DNA of 64,000 bases, from NCBI GenBank assembly GCA_913775725.1, contig CAJYNG010000008.1, positions 1-64,000 of the forward strand, written 5' to 3'. This document shows, piece by piece, positions 1 to 7,900 of this stretch. Source of the stretch: an uncultured Stenotrophomonas sp. (GTDB taxonomy: Bacteria; Pseudomonadota; Gammaproteobacteria; Xanthomonadales; Xanthomonadaceae). Below the pieces are notes generated by a model. It had not been told where the DNA came from. It saw only the letters and a program-made list of their open reading frames with translations, and made no database searches. Numbering within the stretch: position 1 is the stretch's first letter; every line of letters starts with the position of its first letter. The translations under genes were made by a program, and so were the position numbers.

Positions 1-737
1 GTGATGAAGCCGGTGTCGATCACGCCCTTCACCGCCAGCGTCGCCGTATCGATGCGGGTGACCTTGCCCACGTCCTTGTGGGTCATCCACACTTCCTTGA
101 AGTCCGGCGTGAATTGCAGGAAGGGCGAAAACGGGCTGGTCACCGGAATGTGCTTGACGACCTTGTGCGACTTGACGTCGACGACGTCGACGGTCGGGTT
201 GAAGCTCGACACCACGAAGGCGAGCTTGCCGTTCGGGTGGAACATCACCATGCCGGGTCCACCGGTGGTCTGGACGCGGCGCTTTTCCTTGAAAGTGGCC
301 GGGTCGATCACCGAGATGTAGTCTTCGCCGCGCACCACCACCCAGACCTCGCGCCCGTCGGCCGTGAAGAAGCCCTCGTGCGGCGAGCGGCCGATGTAGG
401 TCACGCCCTTGACCTTGTTGGTGGCGGTGTCGATGAAAGTGACCGAATTCGAGCCGTTCGATACTGCGATCAGGGTCTTGTGATCGGGCGAGAAGCCCAG
501 GCCGTGCACGTTCACCTCGCCTTTGTAGAGCGGCGAGAGCACGTCCGGGCGCTGGTTGCCGAGGCGGATCTGGCCCAGCAGGGTATTCGTGGACGGATCG
601 ATGACCGAGACGGTGTTGCTGTTCTGGTCGGCGGTATAGACGCGGTCCTGCGCGCCAGGGAGGGCGTGGGCGGGCGCAAAGGTGGCACAGAGGGCAGCTG
701 CGAGAGCAATGCCGCAGAGGGATTTAGTGGTGTGCAT
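1..737 (-). CDS. YVTN-family beta-propeller protein, exported, 3' end outside window
   Basis: Read on the minus strand from the ATG at 737 the frame stays open to the window edge (245 codons). It starts with a signal peptide (MHTTKSLCGIALAAALC... ending at about residue 25, APAHA). It continues with repeated beta-propeller blades of the type 'NSNTVSVIDPSTN', 'SNSVTFIDTATNKV', 'GEDYISVIDPATFK' and 'NPTVDVVDVKSHKV', the hallmark of YVTN/NHL-like surface or periplasmic propellers. The start overlaps the end of the DUF305 gene by 14 bp, so it is the distal gene of the ECF sigma operon. The C-terminus is missing only because the window ends. The ligand or role cannot be told from sequence; such propellers often bind proteins or metals in the envelope. 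Confidence 0.85.
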   Translation of the reverse strand, partial: MHTTKSLCGIALAAALCATFAPAHALPGAQDRVYTADQNSNTVSVIDPSTNTLLGQIRLGNQRPDVLSPLYKGEVNVHGLGFSPDHKTLIAVSNGSNSVTFIDTATNKVKGVTYIGRSPHEGFFTADGREVWVVVRGEDYISVIDPATFKEKRRVQTTGGPGMVMFHPNGKLAFVVSSFNPTVDVVDVKSHKVVKHIPVTSPFSPFLQFTPDFKEVWMTHKDVGKVTRIDTATLAVKGVIDTGFI

Positions 738-1158
738 GGGTGTCCTTGTCGGTGCTCGTGAGTGGGGCTGTGCTGCCCTGGTGGCGTTGCAGCCAGGCAC
801 GCATCACGTTGATTTCATTCTGCTGCTCGGCGATGATGCCCTGCGCCAGGTTGCGCAGTTCGGGGTCGGTGCTGTGCACGAGGATGGCCTTGGCCATGTC
901 GATGGCGCCCTGGTGGTGCGGGATCATCATGGTGACGAAGTCGTGTCCAGGCTCCCCGGTCATGGGTGCGCGCCGCATGCCGTCGTCCATGACGGCCATC
1001 GCGTCCGCGGCCAGCGCGGCATACGGTTTGGCGCTGCTGGCGAGGAATGCCGCGGGCGGCGCGCTGCCCGCAGGTAAATGCTGGTGCGCATGCGGCATGT
1101 CCTGTGCGGCGCAGGCGGCGCTCAAGAAGCAGGCCGCAATCAAATACAGGTTTTTCAA
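724..1158 (-). CDS. DUF305 family exported protein
   Basis: 144 residues. Residues 1-18 form a signal peptide (it contains Cys16 but the lipobox is poor, so cleavage by signal peptidase I is as likely as lipidation). The DUF305 core is clear: 'HDFVTMMIPHHQGAIDMAK' followed by 'LAQGIIAEQQNEINVMRAWL'. The protein is His- and Met-rich at both ends (DMPHAHQH near the N-terminus, DTHAHH at the C-terminus), which fits the frequent linkage of DUF305 proteins with copper or other metal stress. The start overlaps the anti-sigma stop by 4 bp (ATGA) and the end overlaps the propeller gene, so the genes are probably translationally coupled. The biochemical function is unknown. Confidence 0.85.
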   Translation of the reverse strand: MKNLYLIAACFLSAACAAQDMPHAHQHLPAGSAPPAAFLASSAKPYAALAADAMAVMDDGMRRAPMTGEPGHDFVTMMIPHHQGAIDMAKAILVHSTDPELRNLAQGIIAEQQNEINVMRAWLQRHQGSTAPLTSTDKDTHAHH

Positions 1159-1967
1159 ACCGGTCCCTCCAGTTGTTCGTAGACGGCGGTAGCGACGCGC
1201 GCCAGTTGACTCTTGTCGATGCCGGCCGAGAGCGCATAGCCGAACTTCCCGTCGATCCAGTAAAAGACATTCACGGGGCCTTCCTTCGCAAAGCGGAAGC
1301 CCGTGTCCTTGTTGTGTGCCTGCTCTGTTGACACGTACAGGGTCAGGCGCTGGCCGGCACTGTCGTGGTACATGAATTGCGCCACTGGGCCGCTTGCGCC
1401 GGGCAGCAGGCGCCCGCCGATCAATTCATAGCCAAGCTTGCCCAGGCGCGGCGGATGGATCTTGCTGCCGAGACGCTTGGATAACCAGGCCACCAGCTGG
1501 TCTTCCTGGTCAGCGCCGACTTCGACCGGCCGCCGCACCTCCGGGCTGTAGACCACGTGCGCGACCGCGGCCTGGTGCGCAAGCCCGGAGGCTGCCTGTT
1601 GTGGATAGGCAAGGCGCGCGGTGGACTGCGCAAGGCGCAGGTCGTGGTCGGCGGCGCCGCGCAGGCCCCAGCCGGCGCCACCGCTGACGAGGGCGATCGC
1701 GAGGCCGGCGGCCATGCTCCACTGCCACCCGTCGCGCCAGCCGGCACGCAAGCGCGGCGACATCGCCAGCTGCGGCGGCACCGGCTCGTCGAGCACGGCA
1801 TCGAACAAGGCGTGCAGGCCATCGTTCTGGGCAGCGTAGGCCTGCAGCCGCGCTGCTTCTTCCGGACGGGCGGCCAGATAAGCTTCGACTTCGGCGCGCC
1901 TGGCTAACGGCAGCCTGCCGTCGACATAGGCGTGCAGGTCGGCTTCGGTAATGGGCAGGGTGTTCAT
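1155..1967 (-). CDS. Anti-sigma factor (membrane) for the adjacent ECF sigma factor
   Basis: 270 residues. The N-terminal 70 residues resemble the cytoplasmic anti-sigma domain of RsiW/ChrR-like proteins ('EADLHAYVDGRLPLARRAEVEAYLAARPE'), but the HxxxCxxC zinc motif is absent. One transmembrane helix lies at about 83-103 (WSMAAGLAIALVSGGAGWGL), followed by a periplasmic domain of about 165 residues that would sense the signal. The gene overlaps the sigma gene by 4 bp and DUF305 by 4 bp. By context it holds the sigma factor inactive at the membrane. The inducing signal is not visible. Confidence 0.85.
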   Translation of the reverse strand: MNTLPITEADLHAYVDGRLPLARRAEVEAYLAARPEEAARLQAYAAQNDGLHALFDAVLDEPVPPQLAMSPRLRAGWRDGWQWSMAAGLAIALVSGGAGWGLRGAADHDLRLAQSTARLAYPQQAASGLAHQAAVAHVVYSPEVRRPVEVGADQEDQLVAWLSKRLGSKIHPPRLGKLGYELIGGRLLPGASGPVAQFMYHDSAGQRLTLYVSTEQAHNKDTGFRFAKEGPVNVFYWIDGKFGYALSAGIDKSQLARVATAVYEQLEGPV

Positions 1968-2482
1968 TTGACGGCTTTCAATGGGAGGACCGAGGCGCGG
2001 CCCTCCATCAGCGCACGCAGCTTTTCGCGTGCGCGCGACAGGCGCGACATCACGGTTCCGACAGGTATCCCCAACAGGCTCGCGACGTCCTCGTAGCGCA
2101 TTTCCTCGAGCCCGACCAGAAGCAGGATGGCGCGCTGTTCCTCTGGCAGCAGACGCAGGGCTGTGTCGAGGTCGCGTAGTTCGAGCCCGATCGAGATGTG
2201 CCCGGAGGTGGCCGGCAGCGGCGTCTCGTCGTCCAGCGGCTCGGTCTGCAGCGTCCCGCGACGGCCCTGGTCGACCCGCAGGTTGTGCATGATCGAAAAT
2301 AGCCAGGCGCGCATGTCGGTGCCGCGCTGCCAGCTCCGCAAGCCGCCCCAGCCGCGTTCGACCGTGTCCTGGACCAGGTCCTCGGCGGCGGCGCGGTCGC
2401 CGACCAGTGCACGCGCATAGCGGCGCAGGCGCGGCACGCAGGCCAGCAGGTGGTGGGCGGCATCGTCAGGCACGGAGCTCAT
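1964..2482 (-). CDS. ECF RNA polymerase sigma factor
   Basis: 172 residues, normal ECF length. Region 2 is seen at about 15-75 ('ARALVGDRAAAEDLVQDTVERGW' and 'MRAWLFSIMHNLRVDQGRR'). Region 4 is at about 105-158 ('LRLLPEEQRAILLLVGLEEMRYEDVASLLGIPVGTVMSRLSRAREKLR'), with the helix-turn-helix. It is the second gene of the minus-strand operon; it overlaps the anti-sigma gene by 4 bp, so the pair is made in fixed proportion. It should direct polymerase to its own operon and possibly other envelope or metal stress genes. Confidence 0.92.
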   Translation of the reverse strand: MSSVPDDAAHHLLACVPRLRRYARALVGDRAAAEDLVQDTVERGWGGLRSWQRGTDMRAWLFSIMHNLRVDQGRRGTLQTEPLDDETPLPATSGHISIGLELRDLDTALRLLPEEQRAILLLVGLEEMRYEDVASLLGIPVGTVMSRLSRAREKLRALMEGRASVLPLKAVK

Positions 2483-2494
2483 CGTCGCTCAGTT

Positions 2495-2929
2495 TCAGTA
2501 AGCGCCGGCGGCCAGCTTGGGATCGACCTGCCAGGTCTCATTGACCAGCTTGCCGTCACGATAGGTCAGCAGATAGCGCACCTTGACCTGAGCCTTGCCT
2601 TCGAAATGGACGGCCGCCACCACGGTTGCTCCTTTCGGATTGGCCGACTCGGCGGCGCCGACGATGTTGACGCGCGCCGGTCCGGCGGCAGCGGCGAACT
2701 TGTCCCATACCGCGCCGATGGCCGCCGGCCCGTCGTAGCTGCCGTCGAGCGGACCGCCGACCCAGGTGAGGCGGGCGTTGTCGGCATAGTCGCGCAGGAT
2801 GGCCGCACGATCCCCTGCGCCAATGGCGGCGAAATGGGCCTGGGCCGCGTCCAGGGCCGGGCCGGCCAGGACGTTCGTGGTAACGCCGGCGCTGCAAGCC
2901 AGCAGAAAAATAAGGTGCTTGATATTCAT
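2495..2929 (-). CDS. Exported NTF2/SnoaL-like domain protein
   Basis: I place the start at ATG 2929 (MNIKHLIFLLACSAGVTTNVLAG), because this gives a clean signal peptide cleaved near residue 22; an in-frame ATG 21 bp upstream would add seven residues before it. The mature part is a single cone-shaped NTF2-like domain of about 120 residues ('AAQAHFAAIGAGDRAAILRDYADNARLTWVGG', 'GKLVNETWQVDPKLAAGAY'). It lies 12 bp upstream of the sigma factor in the same direction, so it may be the first gene of that operon. These small domains are used as enzymes or as ligand-binding proteins; the function here is not predictable. Confidence 0.8.
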   Translation of the reverse strand: MNIKHLIFLLACSAGVTTNVLAGPALDAAQAHFAAIGAGDRAAILRDYADNARLTWVGGPLDGSYDGPAAIGAVWDKFAAAAGPARVNIVGAAESANPKGATVVAAVHFEGKAQVKVRYLLTYRDGKLVNETWQVDPKLAAGAY

Positions 2930-3025
2930 GACAGCTCCCGGGTAGGACATCGTGGAAAAAGTGTTCTTACCTGGGTGAACGCATCTGGCTGTGCTTTATT
3001 CCGTGTGGACGCAATTATTTTTTGT

Positions 3026-3904
3026 TCAAGCGCGCACCAACTCCTCGAACGCGGCGGCTGCGCGGCTGCGGTGGCGCTCCGCGTGGCGCAGCATCGAAAA
3101 GCTGCGCGCCGGCAGGTCGAAGCTCGCCTGCGCCAAGAGGCCGGCCTGCAGGTGCGAAGCCACCACCAGCTCGGACACGGCAGTAGCGTACGGGCCGGCC
3201 ATCACCGCGCTGCGTACCGCCTCGTTCGAAGGCAGCCCGATGGCGACCTGCAGGCTGCCCGCCGGGATGCCTAACGCGTCGAGTGCCGCCTCGAAGGCCG
3301 AGCGTGTGCCGGAACCGGCTTCGCGCAGGATCCATTGCGCACCCAGCAGGTCGGCCGCTTCCAGTCGCTGCCCGCGCGCCCAAGGGTGGGCGGGCGCCAC
3401 CACGACGACCATGCGGTCGTCGCCAACCACCTCTTTCGTCAGTGCTGGTTCGTCGATCGCGCCTTCGACGAAGCCAAGGTCGGCCACGCCCTGCAGCACC
3501 GCCCGTGCCACGCTTTCCGTGTTGTCGACCTCCAGCCGCAGATCGATCGCTGGATAGGCCTGGCGAAAACGCACCAGCAGCGCCGGCAGCCAGTAGCTGG
3601 CGATGGTCTGGCTGGCGTGGATGGACAGCGACCCGCGGCGTAGCTCACCCAGCTCGGCGAGCGTGGCCTCGGCCATGCGGGCGCTTGCCAGCGTACGTCT
3701 TGCCTCATCCAGGAAGATGCGGCCGGCCTCGCTGGTCTCGATGCGCCGACCAATGCGGTGGAAGAGAGCGGTGCCGTAACGGTCTTCGAGTGCCTTGATC
3801 GAGGCGCTCACCGCCGAGGGCGTCAGGTGCAGGGCGGCGGCGGCCTGCGTCAAGTGCTGGCGCTGTGCGACCTCCACAAAGACGCGGAGCTGTTCCAAGG
3901 TCAT
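3026..3904 (-). CDS. yeiE: LysR-family regulator next to yeiH (YeiE-like)
   Basis: 292 residues. The N-terminal winged HTH (1-60, 'LRVFVEVAQRQHLTQAAAALHLTPSAVSASIKALE') is typical LysR, followed by a periplasmic-binding-like effector domain (about 90-290). It is divergent from the yeiH-like transporter, with 103 bp between the starts. The same arrangement is known for yeiE/yeiH in enterobacteria, so it probably controls the transporter. Effector not known from sequence; YeiE homologues respond to sulfite in some species, which fits a proposed sulfur-anion role of the partner. Confidence 0.85.
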   Translation of the reverse strand: MTLEQLRVFVEVAQRQHLTQAAAALHLTPSAVSASIKALEDRYGTALFHRIGRRIETSEAGRIFLDEARRTLASARMAEATLAELGELRRGSLSIHASQTIASYWLPALLVRFRQAYPAIDLRLEVDNTESVARAVLQGVADLGFVEGAIDEPALTKEVVGDDRMVVVVAPAHPWARGQRLEAADLLGAQWILREAGSGTRSAFEAALDALGIPAGSLQVAIGLPSNEAVRSAVMAGPYATAVSELVVASHLQAGLLAQASFDLPARSFSMLRHAERHRSRAAAAFEELVRA

Positions 3905-4007
3905 TGTTCATCCAATTCGAATGGTTTGTACCAAATTATAAGATGGACCGAATGATTTCGTTGGCTGAGAATTACTCGGTCAGCGCATATAGATATGAGA
4001 AAAAATC
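3905..4007. promoter_or_regulatory. Divergent yeiE/yeiH control region
   Basis: 103 bp AT-rich gap between divergent starts. It contains a LysR-type candidate around 3915-3950: ATTCGAATGG, then TTTGTACCAAATTATAAG, then CCGAATGATT, giving two oppositely facing GAATG/GAAT blocks. No exact operator can be assigned by eye. Confidence 0.4.
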
Positions 4008-5018
4008 ATGAAGAATAAATTGCACTCTTTTGTTTCCGTTGTCCCCGGCCTGCTGTTGTGCGGCGCGGTAACGCTTGCAGCCTATGCACTCGAGGCTGCT
4101 GAAACCCGGGTTTTCGGCCGGGCCTGGCTCGAAAGCCTGGTGCTAGCGATCCTGCTCGGCACCGGCGTGCGCACCCTGCATCGGCTGCACCAACGCTTCG
4201 AGCCAGGCATTCACGTCGGCGCCAAGCTGTTGCTGGAGATTGCGGTGGTCCTGCTGGGCGCCTCGGTCAGCGCTGGTGCGCTGCTGGAAAACGGTCTCGG
4301 CTTGATAGCCGGTATTGCCGGCGTGGTCGTGGTCGCCATCCTGCTCAGCTATTTCATCGGGCGCGGCCTCGGTTTGCCGAAGAAGATGGCAATGTTGATC
4401 GCCTGCGGCAATTCTATTTGCGGCAATTCCGCGATTGCGGCTGTGGCCCCGGTGATCGACGCCGATGGCAAGGACGTAGCGGCGTCGATCGCCTTCACGG
4501 CGGTGCTGGGCGTGGTGGTGGTGCTGGGCTTGCCGCTGCTGGTCGGCTTGCTGTCCTTCACACCGGTCGAGTACGGCGTGTTCGCCGGCCTGACGGTGTA
4601 TGCCGTGCCGCAGGTGCTGGCGGCAACCGCCTCGGTGTCGGCCGCGAGCGTGCACATCGGGACCCTGGTCAAGCTGGTGCGCGTCCTGATGCTGGGCCCG
4701 GTGGTGCTGGTGCTGTCGATCGTCGGGCGGGGTAGCGGCAGGGCGCGTCCGAGCCTGTCGCACCTGGTGCCCTGGTTCATCGTCGGCTTCCTGCTGCTGC
4801 TGGCTGCACGTTCGGCAGGCTGGATTCCGCAGGCCGCCCTGGCGCCGGCGCACGAGGCCGCGAATTTCTTCACCATCATGTCGATGGCCGCGCTGGGGCT
4901 GGGCGTGGATGCGCGGGCGGTGCTGCGTGCCGGCGGCAAGGTGGCGTCGGTGGTCGTGCTGTCGCTGTGGGGCTTGGGCACGGTCAGCTTCGTGTTGATC
5001 AGGCTGCTGGGCGTATGA
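4008..5018 (+). CDS. yeiH: YeiH/UPF0324 family membrane protein (putative sulfur-anion exporter)
   Basis: 336 residues with about ten hydrophobic helices. The family signature is present at about 128-145: 'IACGNSICGNSAIAAVAPVI', plus 'AFTAVLGVVVVLGLPLLVG' and 'NFFTIMSMAALGLGVDARAVLRAGGK', all typical of UPF0324/YeiH. Length is normal. It is placed in the inner membrane and is commonly annotated as a putative sulfate or sulfite exporter; substrate evidence for the family is weak. The upstream divergent LysR gene is its likely regulator. Confidence 0.88.
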   Translation: MKNKLHSFVSVVPGLLLCGAVTLAAYALEAAETRVFGRAWLESLVLAILLGTGVRTLHRLHQRFEPGIHVGAKLLLEIAVVLLGASVSAGALLENGLGLIAGIAGVVVVAILLSYFIGRGLGLPKKMAMLIACGNSICGNSAIAAVAPVIDADGKDVAASIAFTAVLGVVVVLGLPLLVGLLSFTPVEYGVFAGLTVYAVPQVLAATASVSAASVHIGTLVKLVRVLMLGPVVLVLSIVGRGSGRARPSLSHLVPWFIVGFLLLLAARSAGWIPQAALAPAHEAANFFTIMSMAALGLGVDARAVLRAGGKVASVVVLSLWGLGTVSFVLIRLLGV

Positions 5019-5507
5019 CGACATTTGGTGCATTGCCTGAGGAACCGGTCGAAACACGGGCGTGTGCCTAATGGAGGGACCTACTGCGCAGGGAACCTCG
5101 GCTGGCCAATTGGGATCGACGCTGGGCATAAATCTTTTTCTTACTGCAATTGAACCTGCAACAAGTGCCGGTTTTCCAACCGGTTTCGTTGGGCATGCTG
5201 CATGGGGGGCCCTCGTTTGTCAAACCCGTGCACACGCTCACCTTCTGCTTTATCTAGCGTTGCATCTGTACAGCTTCTAGCTAACGAATAATAAAGTTGG
5301 CCACAACCCTCCTTATGGGCCCTCCCAGTTCTAGCATGCATTCTTGTAAATAATGTTTGCAATAGAATCGTGGTTGACAAGTTTGCATCGGTTTCCAGCA
5401 ACAATAAAGTTTGCCATAGCTTGCAGGACGGAAGCTTCGATAGCGGACGTATAAGGCCGTACATCGGCAGCTAAGATGGCGAACGTGTTTCTAAACGAAC
5501 TGATGCC
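5019..5507. other. AT-rich gene-free stretch after yeiH
   Basis: No coding frame with plausible composition. It holds a small hairpin at 5168-5183 (CCGGTT, loop TTCC, AACCGG) followed by TTTCGTT that could end the yeiH transcript. Two near-identical words 113 bp apart (AATAAAGTTGGCCA at 5290, AATAAAGTTTGCCA at 5403) are also present. Base composition drops here compared with the flanks, marking the start of the accessory patch. Confidence 0.5.
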
Positions 5508-6323
5508 ATGGCCCGCGCACTTCTTCCCGAAGACCTGTGGTCGCTAATAGCAGCTCATCTTCCGACCCATCGCCCATCGCTCATCGCCCAGCGCCGAAAG
5601 GCGGCCGCCCGCGCATCGATGATCGCGCGGCCCTGACCGGAATCCTGTTTGTTCTCAAGACTGGAATACCGTGGGAGTACTTGCCGCGCGAACTCGGCTG
5701 CGGCAGTGGCATGACATGCCGGCGACGCCTTCACGAATGGATGCTAGCCGGCGTTTGGCAGCGTATCCACGAGGCGATTCTTCGACGGCTCCGAGTGCAC
5801 GACCAGATCATGTAGGATCGAGCTTGCGTTGACGCTGCAAGCGTACCGGCACCTGCTGGGGGCGATCATACAGGTCGAAACCCAACCGATTGCGGCTAAC
5901 TCTGAAGCAAATACCATTTGCTGGTCGATGAGCGTGGGCTTCCACTGGTAGCTCAGATCTCGGGCGCCCAAGTACACGACTCGCGTTTCCTCATCCCCTT
6001 GGTAAAGTCAATCCCGGCAGTGCAAGGGTTGGCTGGCCGTGCCCGCAAACGTCCAGGTAAGTTGCATGCTGACCGAGCGTACGCTTCGAGAGCCCATCGG
6101 GCTTGGCTGCGCAGTCGGAGCATCGCCGTTCGTATCGCGCTACGGTGTAGAGTCGCGCGAAAGGCTTGGACGGTGGCGTTAGGTCGTCGAGCGAACCTTA
6201 GGTTGGCTACACCGCTTCCGCAGATTGCGCATCCGGTACGAGCGGCGAGCAAACATCCATCAGGCATTCCTGTCGCTTGCCTGCTCGCTCATCTGTTGGC
6301 GGTATGTTGAGAGGTTTTGTTAG
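5508..6323 (+). pseudogene. Degenerate IS5-family transposase
   Basis: Starts MARALLPEDLWSLIAAHLPT at 5508, then a frameshift near 5560 in a run of CATCGCCCATCGCTCATCGCCC moves reading to another frame ('KGGRPRIDDRAALTGILFVL', 'LPRELGCGSGMTCRRRLHEW'). A TAG at 5813 sits where the family has an Asp-Trp (first catalytic Asp region). More breaks follow; 'LLVDERGLPLVAQISGAQVHDSRF' and 'GRARKRPGKLHADRAYASRAHRAW' are readable, and the end RYVERFC stops at 6323. The element is therefore dead. End sequences (near 5490 and 6325-6335) share CTAA and AAC words but no clean inverted repeats. Confidence 0.85.
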
Positions 6324-6329
6324 GTGCTC

Positions 6330-6491
6330 TAAAGTCGTTATTTCTACGGACTAAATAGTAGTTTATCGGCCTAAAAGCTAGTAGTCATTCACTGAAAAGA
6401 TAATAGTTTATCAGTGACAGGCTACTAGTTTGAACGCCGATAAGCTAATAGTCTTTAAGTCGAAGAACTATTAGTTTTTATTGACAAGAAA
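6330..6491. repeat. Iteron-like array, six units of 22-23 bp (possibly a seventh)
   Basis: Six copies of TANTAGT begin at 6356, 6379, 6401, 6423, 6446 and 6469, spaced 23, 22, 22, 23 and 23 bp. Each unit continues with TTTA/CTTT/CATT-like bases and ends in an A-rich block (AAAAGC, AAAAGA, ACAGGC, ATAAGC, AAGAAC, AAGAAA). A weaker unit (TAAAGTC) starts at 6330. Units 1 and 4 also contain complementary words (TTATCGGC/GCCGATAA) and units 2 and 3 TCACTGA/TCAGTGA, so the block can fold as nested hairpins. Regular helical-phase spacing suggests binding by a protein array. It lies between the dead transposase and the integrase gene. Confidence 0.8.
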
Positions 6492-6495
6492 ACCG

Positions 6496-6524
6496 CTGAA
6501 ACCCGCATGGATGCTGGGTTTCAG
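6496..6524 (-). terminator. Hairpin with T-rich tail, likely terminator for integrase transcript
   Basis: CTGAAACCC (6496-6504) pairs with GGGTTTCAG (6516-6524), an 11-base loop between them. On the minus strand it is followed by CGGTTTTCTTGT, matching a Rho-independent terminator. A second GC hairpin (GCCGCCT 6677-6683, AGGCGGC 6688-6694) sits just behind the integrase stop. It could alternatively be an integrase core site. Confidence 0.5.
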
Positions 6525-6704
6525 ATTCCCCTAGTCTTTCTATAGTCTTTAATATAGAAAATGGCAGCTCAACAGCTACCTTGCGTACCCAGCGTTCGAC
6601 GAACCGTCGCATCGCACGCGCGTAATCCGCGGCGCCGATGCAGACGGATGTAAAACTGACATGCAAGCAACGTAACGCCGCCTGCGGAGGCGGCATCTTC
6701 GTAT
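6525..6704. other. Non-coding stretch between array and integrase
   Basis: Apart from the GC-rich hairpin at 6677-6694 directly behind the integrase stop codon, nothing recognisable. A 72-codon open frame crosses it on the minus strand but also runs through the hairpin at 6496-6524 and has no ribosome site. Confidence 0.4.
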
Positions 6705-7841
6705 TTATGCTGCGGCGGCAACGGGCTCAGCTTTTTTCAATGGGCGCTGCCAAGAAAAGTTTCCATCTTCGTCTGGATGTAGATCTTCAGCCTTCAGCTG
6801 GACGTACCGAGCTAACATCTTCCAGTCGACGTGGCCTGTGAAAATTGCAACTCGCGGGATGTCGTAGCCTTTTTCAAAGAGCCTGGACGTGCCCTCATGG
6901 CGAAGGTCATGAAACCGCAAATCCTCGATGCCACAAGCCTTTACAGCCCTCGGGAAGATCGTGCTGAAGGTCTTCGCATCGTACGGGAACACTTCATCAT
7001 GAGTGCGTGGTTGGGCGATCAGGATCGCCCAAGCTTCAGCTAGAAGTGGAACTTTCTGATGGTTCCCTTTCTTTTTCTTCGGGTGCTTCCTGTCGCGTAT
7101 AATGACGGTCCGTTTCTCGAAGTCGACGTCTGACCACTTCAAGCGAGTGATCTCGGAAGCACGCATTGCAGTGGCGACAGCAAAGTCCATGATCGCGGAC
7201 ATGGGGATTTGCTGGCGTTCCTTCTCGTCGAAGTGCTTTTTTATCTTGGTTAGCTCTTCTTCGGTAGGCCGTCTGTCTCGCTCATTTGACTTGGGATCAA
7301 GACCGCAGTCGACAATGTACTCGCGCACATCGCCGAAGACATCCATGTCGAAGTGATACTTGTTCGGCTTGCTACCGATGGTAACGAGCGCAGCGATTTG
7401 GGCGATGTCCATGCCGATGGTGACCCCACCTGCACCTTGTGAAATGCGGTTGTCAACGAAGTTCGCAAGAAAGTCGTATGTTAATGCCTTGACAAGAACG
7501 GCGCCCATTGTCCTTTTGAGACGCTTGAGAATGGCAACCTTGTTCTTGCCGTACTTCTTATTGGCGGGCTCTTTCTCGAAATGCTGGTCAATCAGCTTGC
7601 CGAGCGCCAGGTCTTTAGCTGCCCGTGCTAACCGTTGCTTGTCCTTCAGCATCGCGGCTTCTGTTTTCGTTGCCCACTCCTTCGCTTCTTTGTGCGTTTC
7701 GAAGTTTGCAGAGGTTGGTGGGAAGCCATTTTTGCGGATGCGTGCCTGCCACTTTTTACCTATCTGGGAAAATGATGCCACGTGTTCTCCGTGTCGTAAG
7801 TGTGCGTTCTGCCAGCCGATCTGGACGAACTCATGTGTCAA
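6705..7841 (-). CDS. Tyrosine recombinase, dusA-associated integrase
   Basis: 378 residues. Arm-binding domain about 20-75 ('SFSQIGKKWQARIRKNGFPP', Arg/Lys-rich), core-binding domain about 76-180, catalytic domain about 190-360. The catalytic set is complete: Arg227 (TAMRASEITRLKW), Lys252 region (RDRKHPKKKK), His311-x-x-Arg314 (HDLRHEG), His337 (TGHVDW) and Tyr346 (ARYVQL). The start could instead be GTG at residue 22, just before the arm domain. The gene is divergent from dusA with 59 bp between starts, the arrangement known for integrases that insert in the 5' end of dusA. Lower GC than flanks marks it as acquired. It appears intact, though no second element end was found. Confidence 0.92.
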   Translation of the reverse strand: MTHEFVQIGWQNAHLRHGEHVASFSQIGKKWQARIRKNGFPPTSANFETHKEAKEWATKTEAAMLKDKQRLARAAKDLALGKLIDQHFEKEPANKKYGKNKVAILKRLKRTMGAVLVKALTYDFLANFVDNRISQGAGGVTIGMDIAQIAALVTIGSKPNKYHFDMDVFGDVREYIVDCGLDPKSNERDRRPTEEELTKIKKHFDEKERQQIPMSAIMDFAVATAMRASEITRLKWSDVDFEKRTVIIRDRKHPKKKKGNHQKVPLLAEAWAILIAQPRTHDEVFPYDAKTFSTIFPRAVKACGIEDLRFHDLRHEGTSRLFEKGYDIPRVAIFTGHVDWKMLARYVQLKAEDLHPDEDGNFSWQRPLKKAEPVAAAA

Positions 7842-7842
7842 A

Positions 7843-7862
7843 TTGTGGCAGTATTTGTGGCA
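7843..7862. promoter_or_regulatory. Paired TTGTGGCA direct repeats between integrase and dusA
   Basis: TTGTGGCA occurs at 7843-7850 and 7855-7862, 12 bp apart, right at the integrase start and 40 bp before dusA. Two close direct repeats beside an integrase are typical arm or core binding sites, or regulator sites for the divergent promoters. A bulged hairpin (GGGTTTCTC/GAGAACCC, 7928-7948) lies inside the first dusA codons. Confidence 0.45.
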
Positions 7863-7900
7863 CTGGTACAGTAGAACGTTGTGAAAAATAGTGAAGCAAA

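Noticed and set aside
5062-5464. Small open frames between yeiH and the transposase remnant
   Set aside because: Short, AT-rich, overlapping on both strands, no homology or ribosome site.
6330-6491. Possible CRISPR array
   Set aside because: Only about 7 bases per unit are fixed and there are no unique spacers of constant length between identical repeats; period 22-23 bp is too short. Better explained as an iterated protein-binding array.
6478-6696. 72-codon minus-strand open frame downstream of the integrase
   Set aside because: It runs through two hairpins, has no ribosome site and no recognisable content.
5019-7900. Second attachment site as a copy of the dusA 5' end
   Set aside because: No stretch in 1-7900 repeats the first conserved dusA bases; the GGGTTTC words at 6516 and 7928 share only seven bases.
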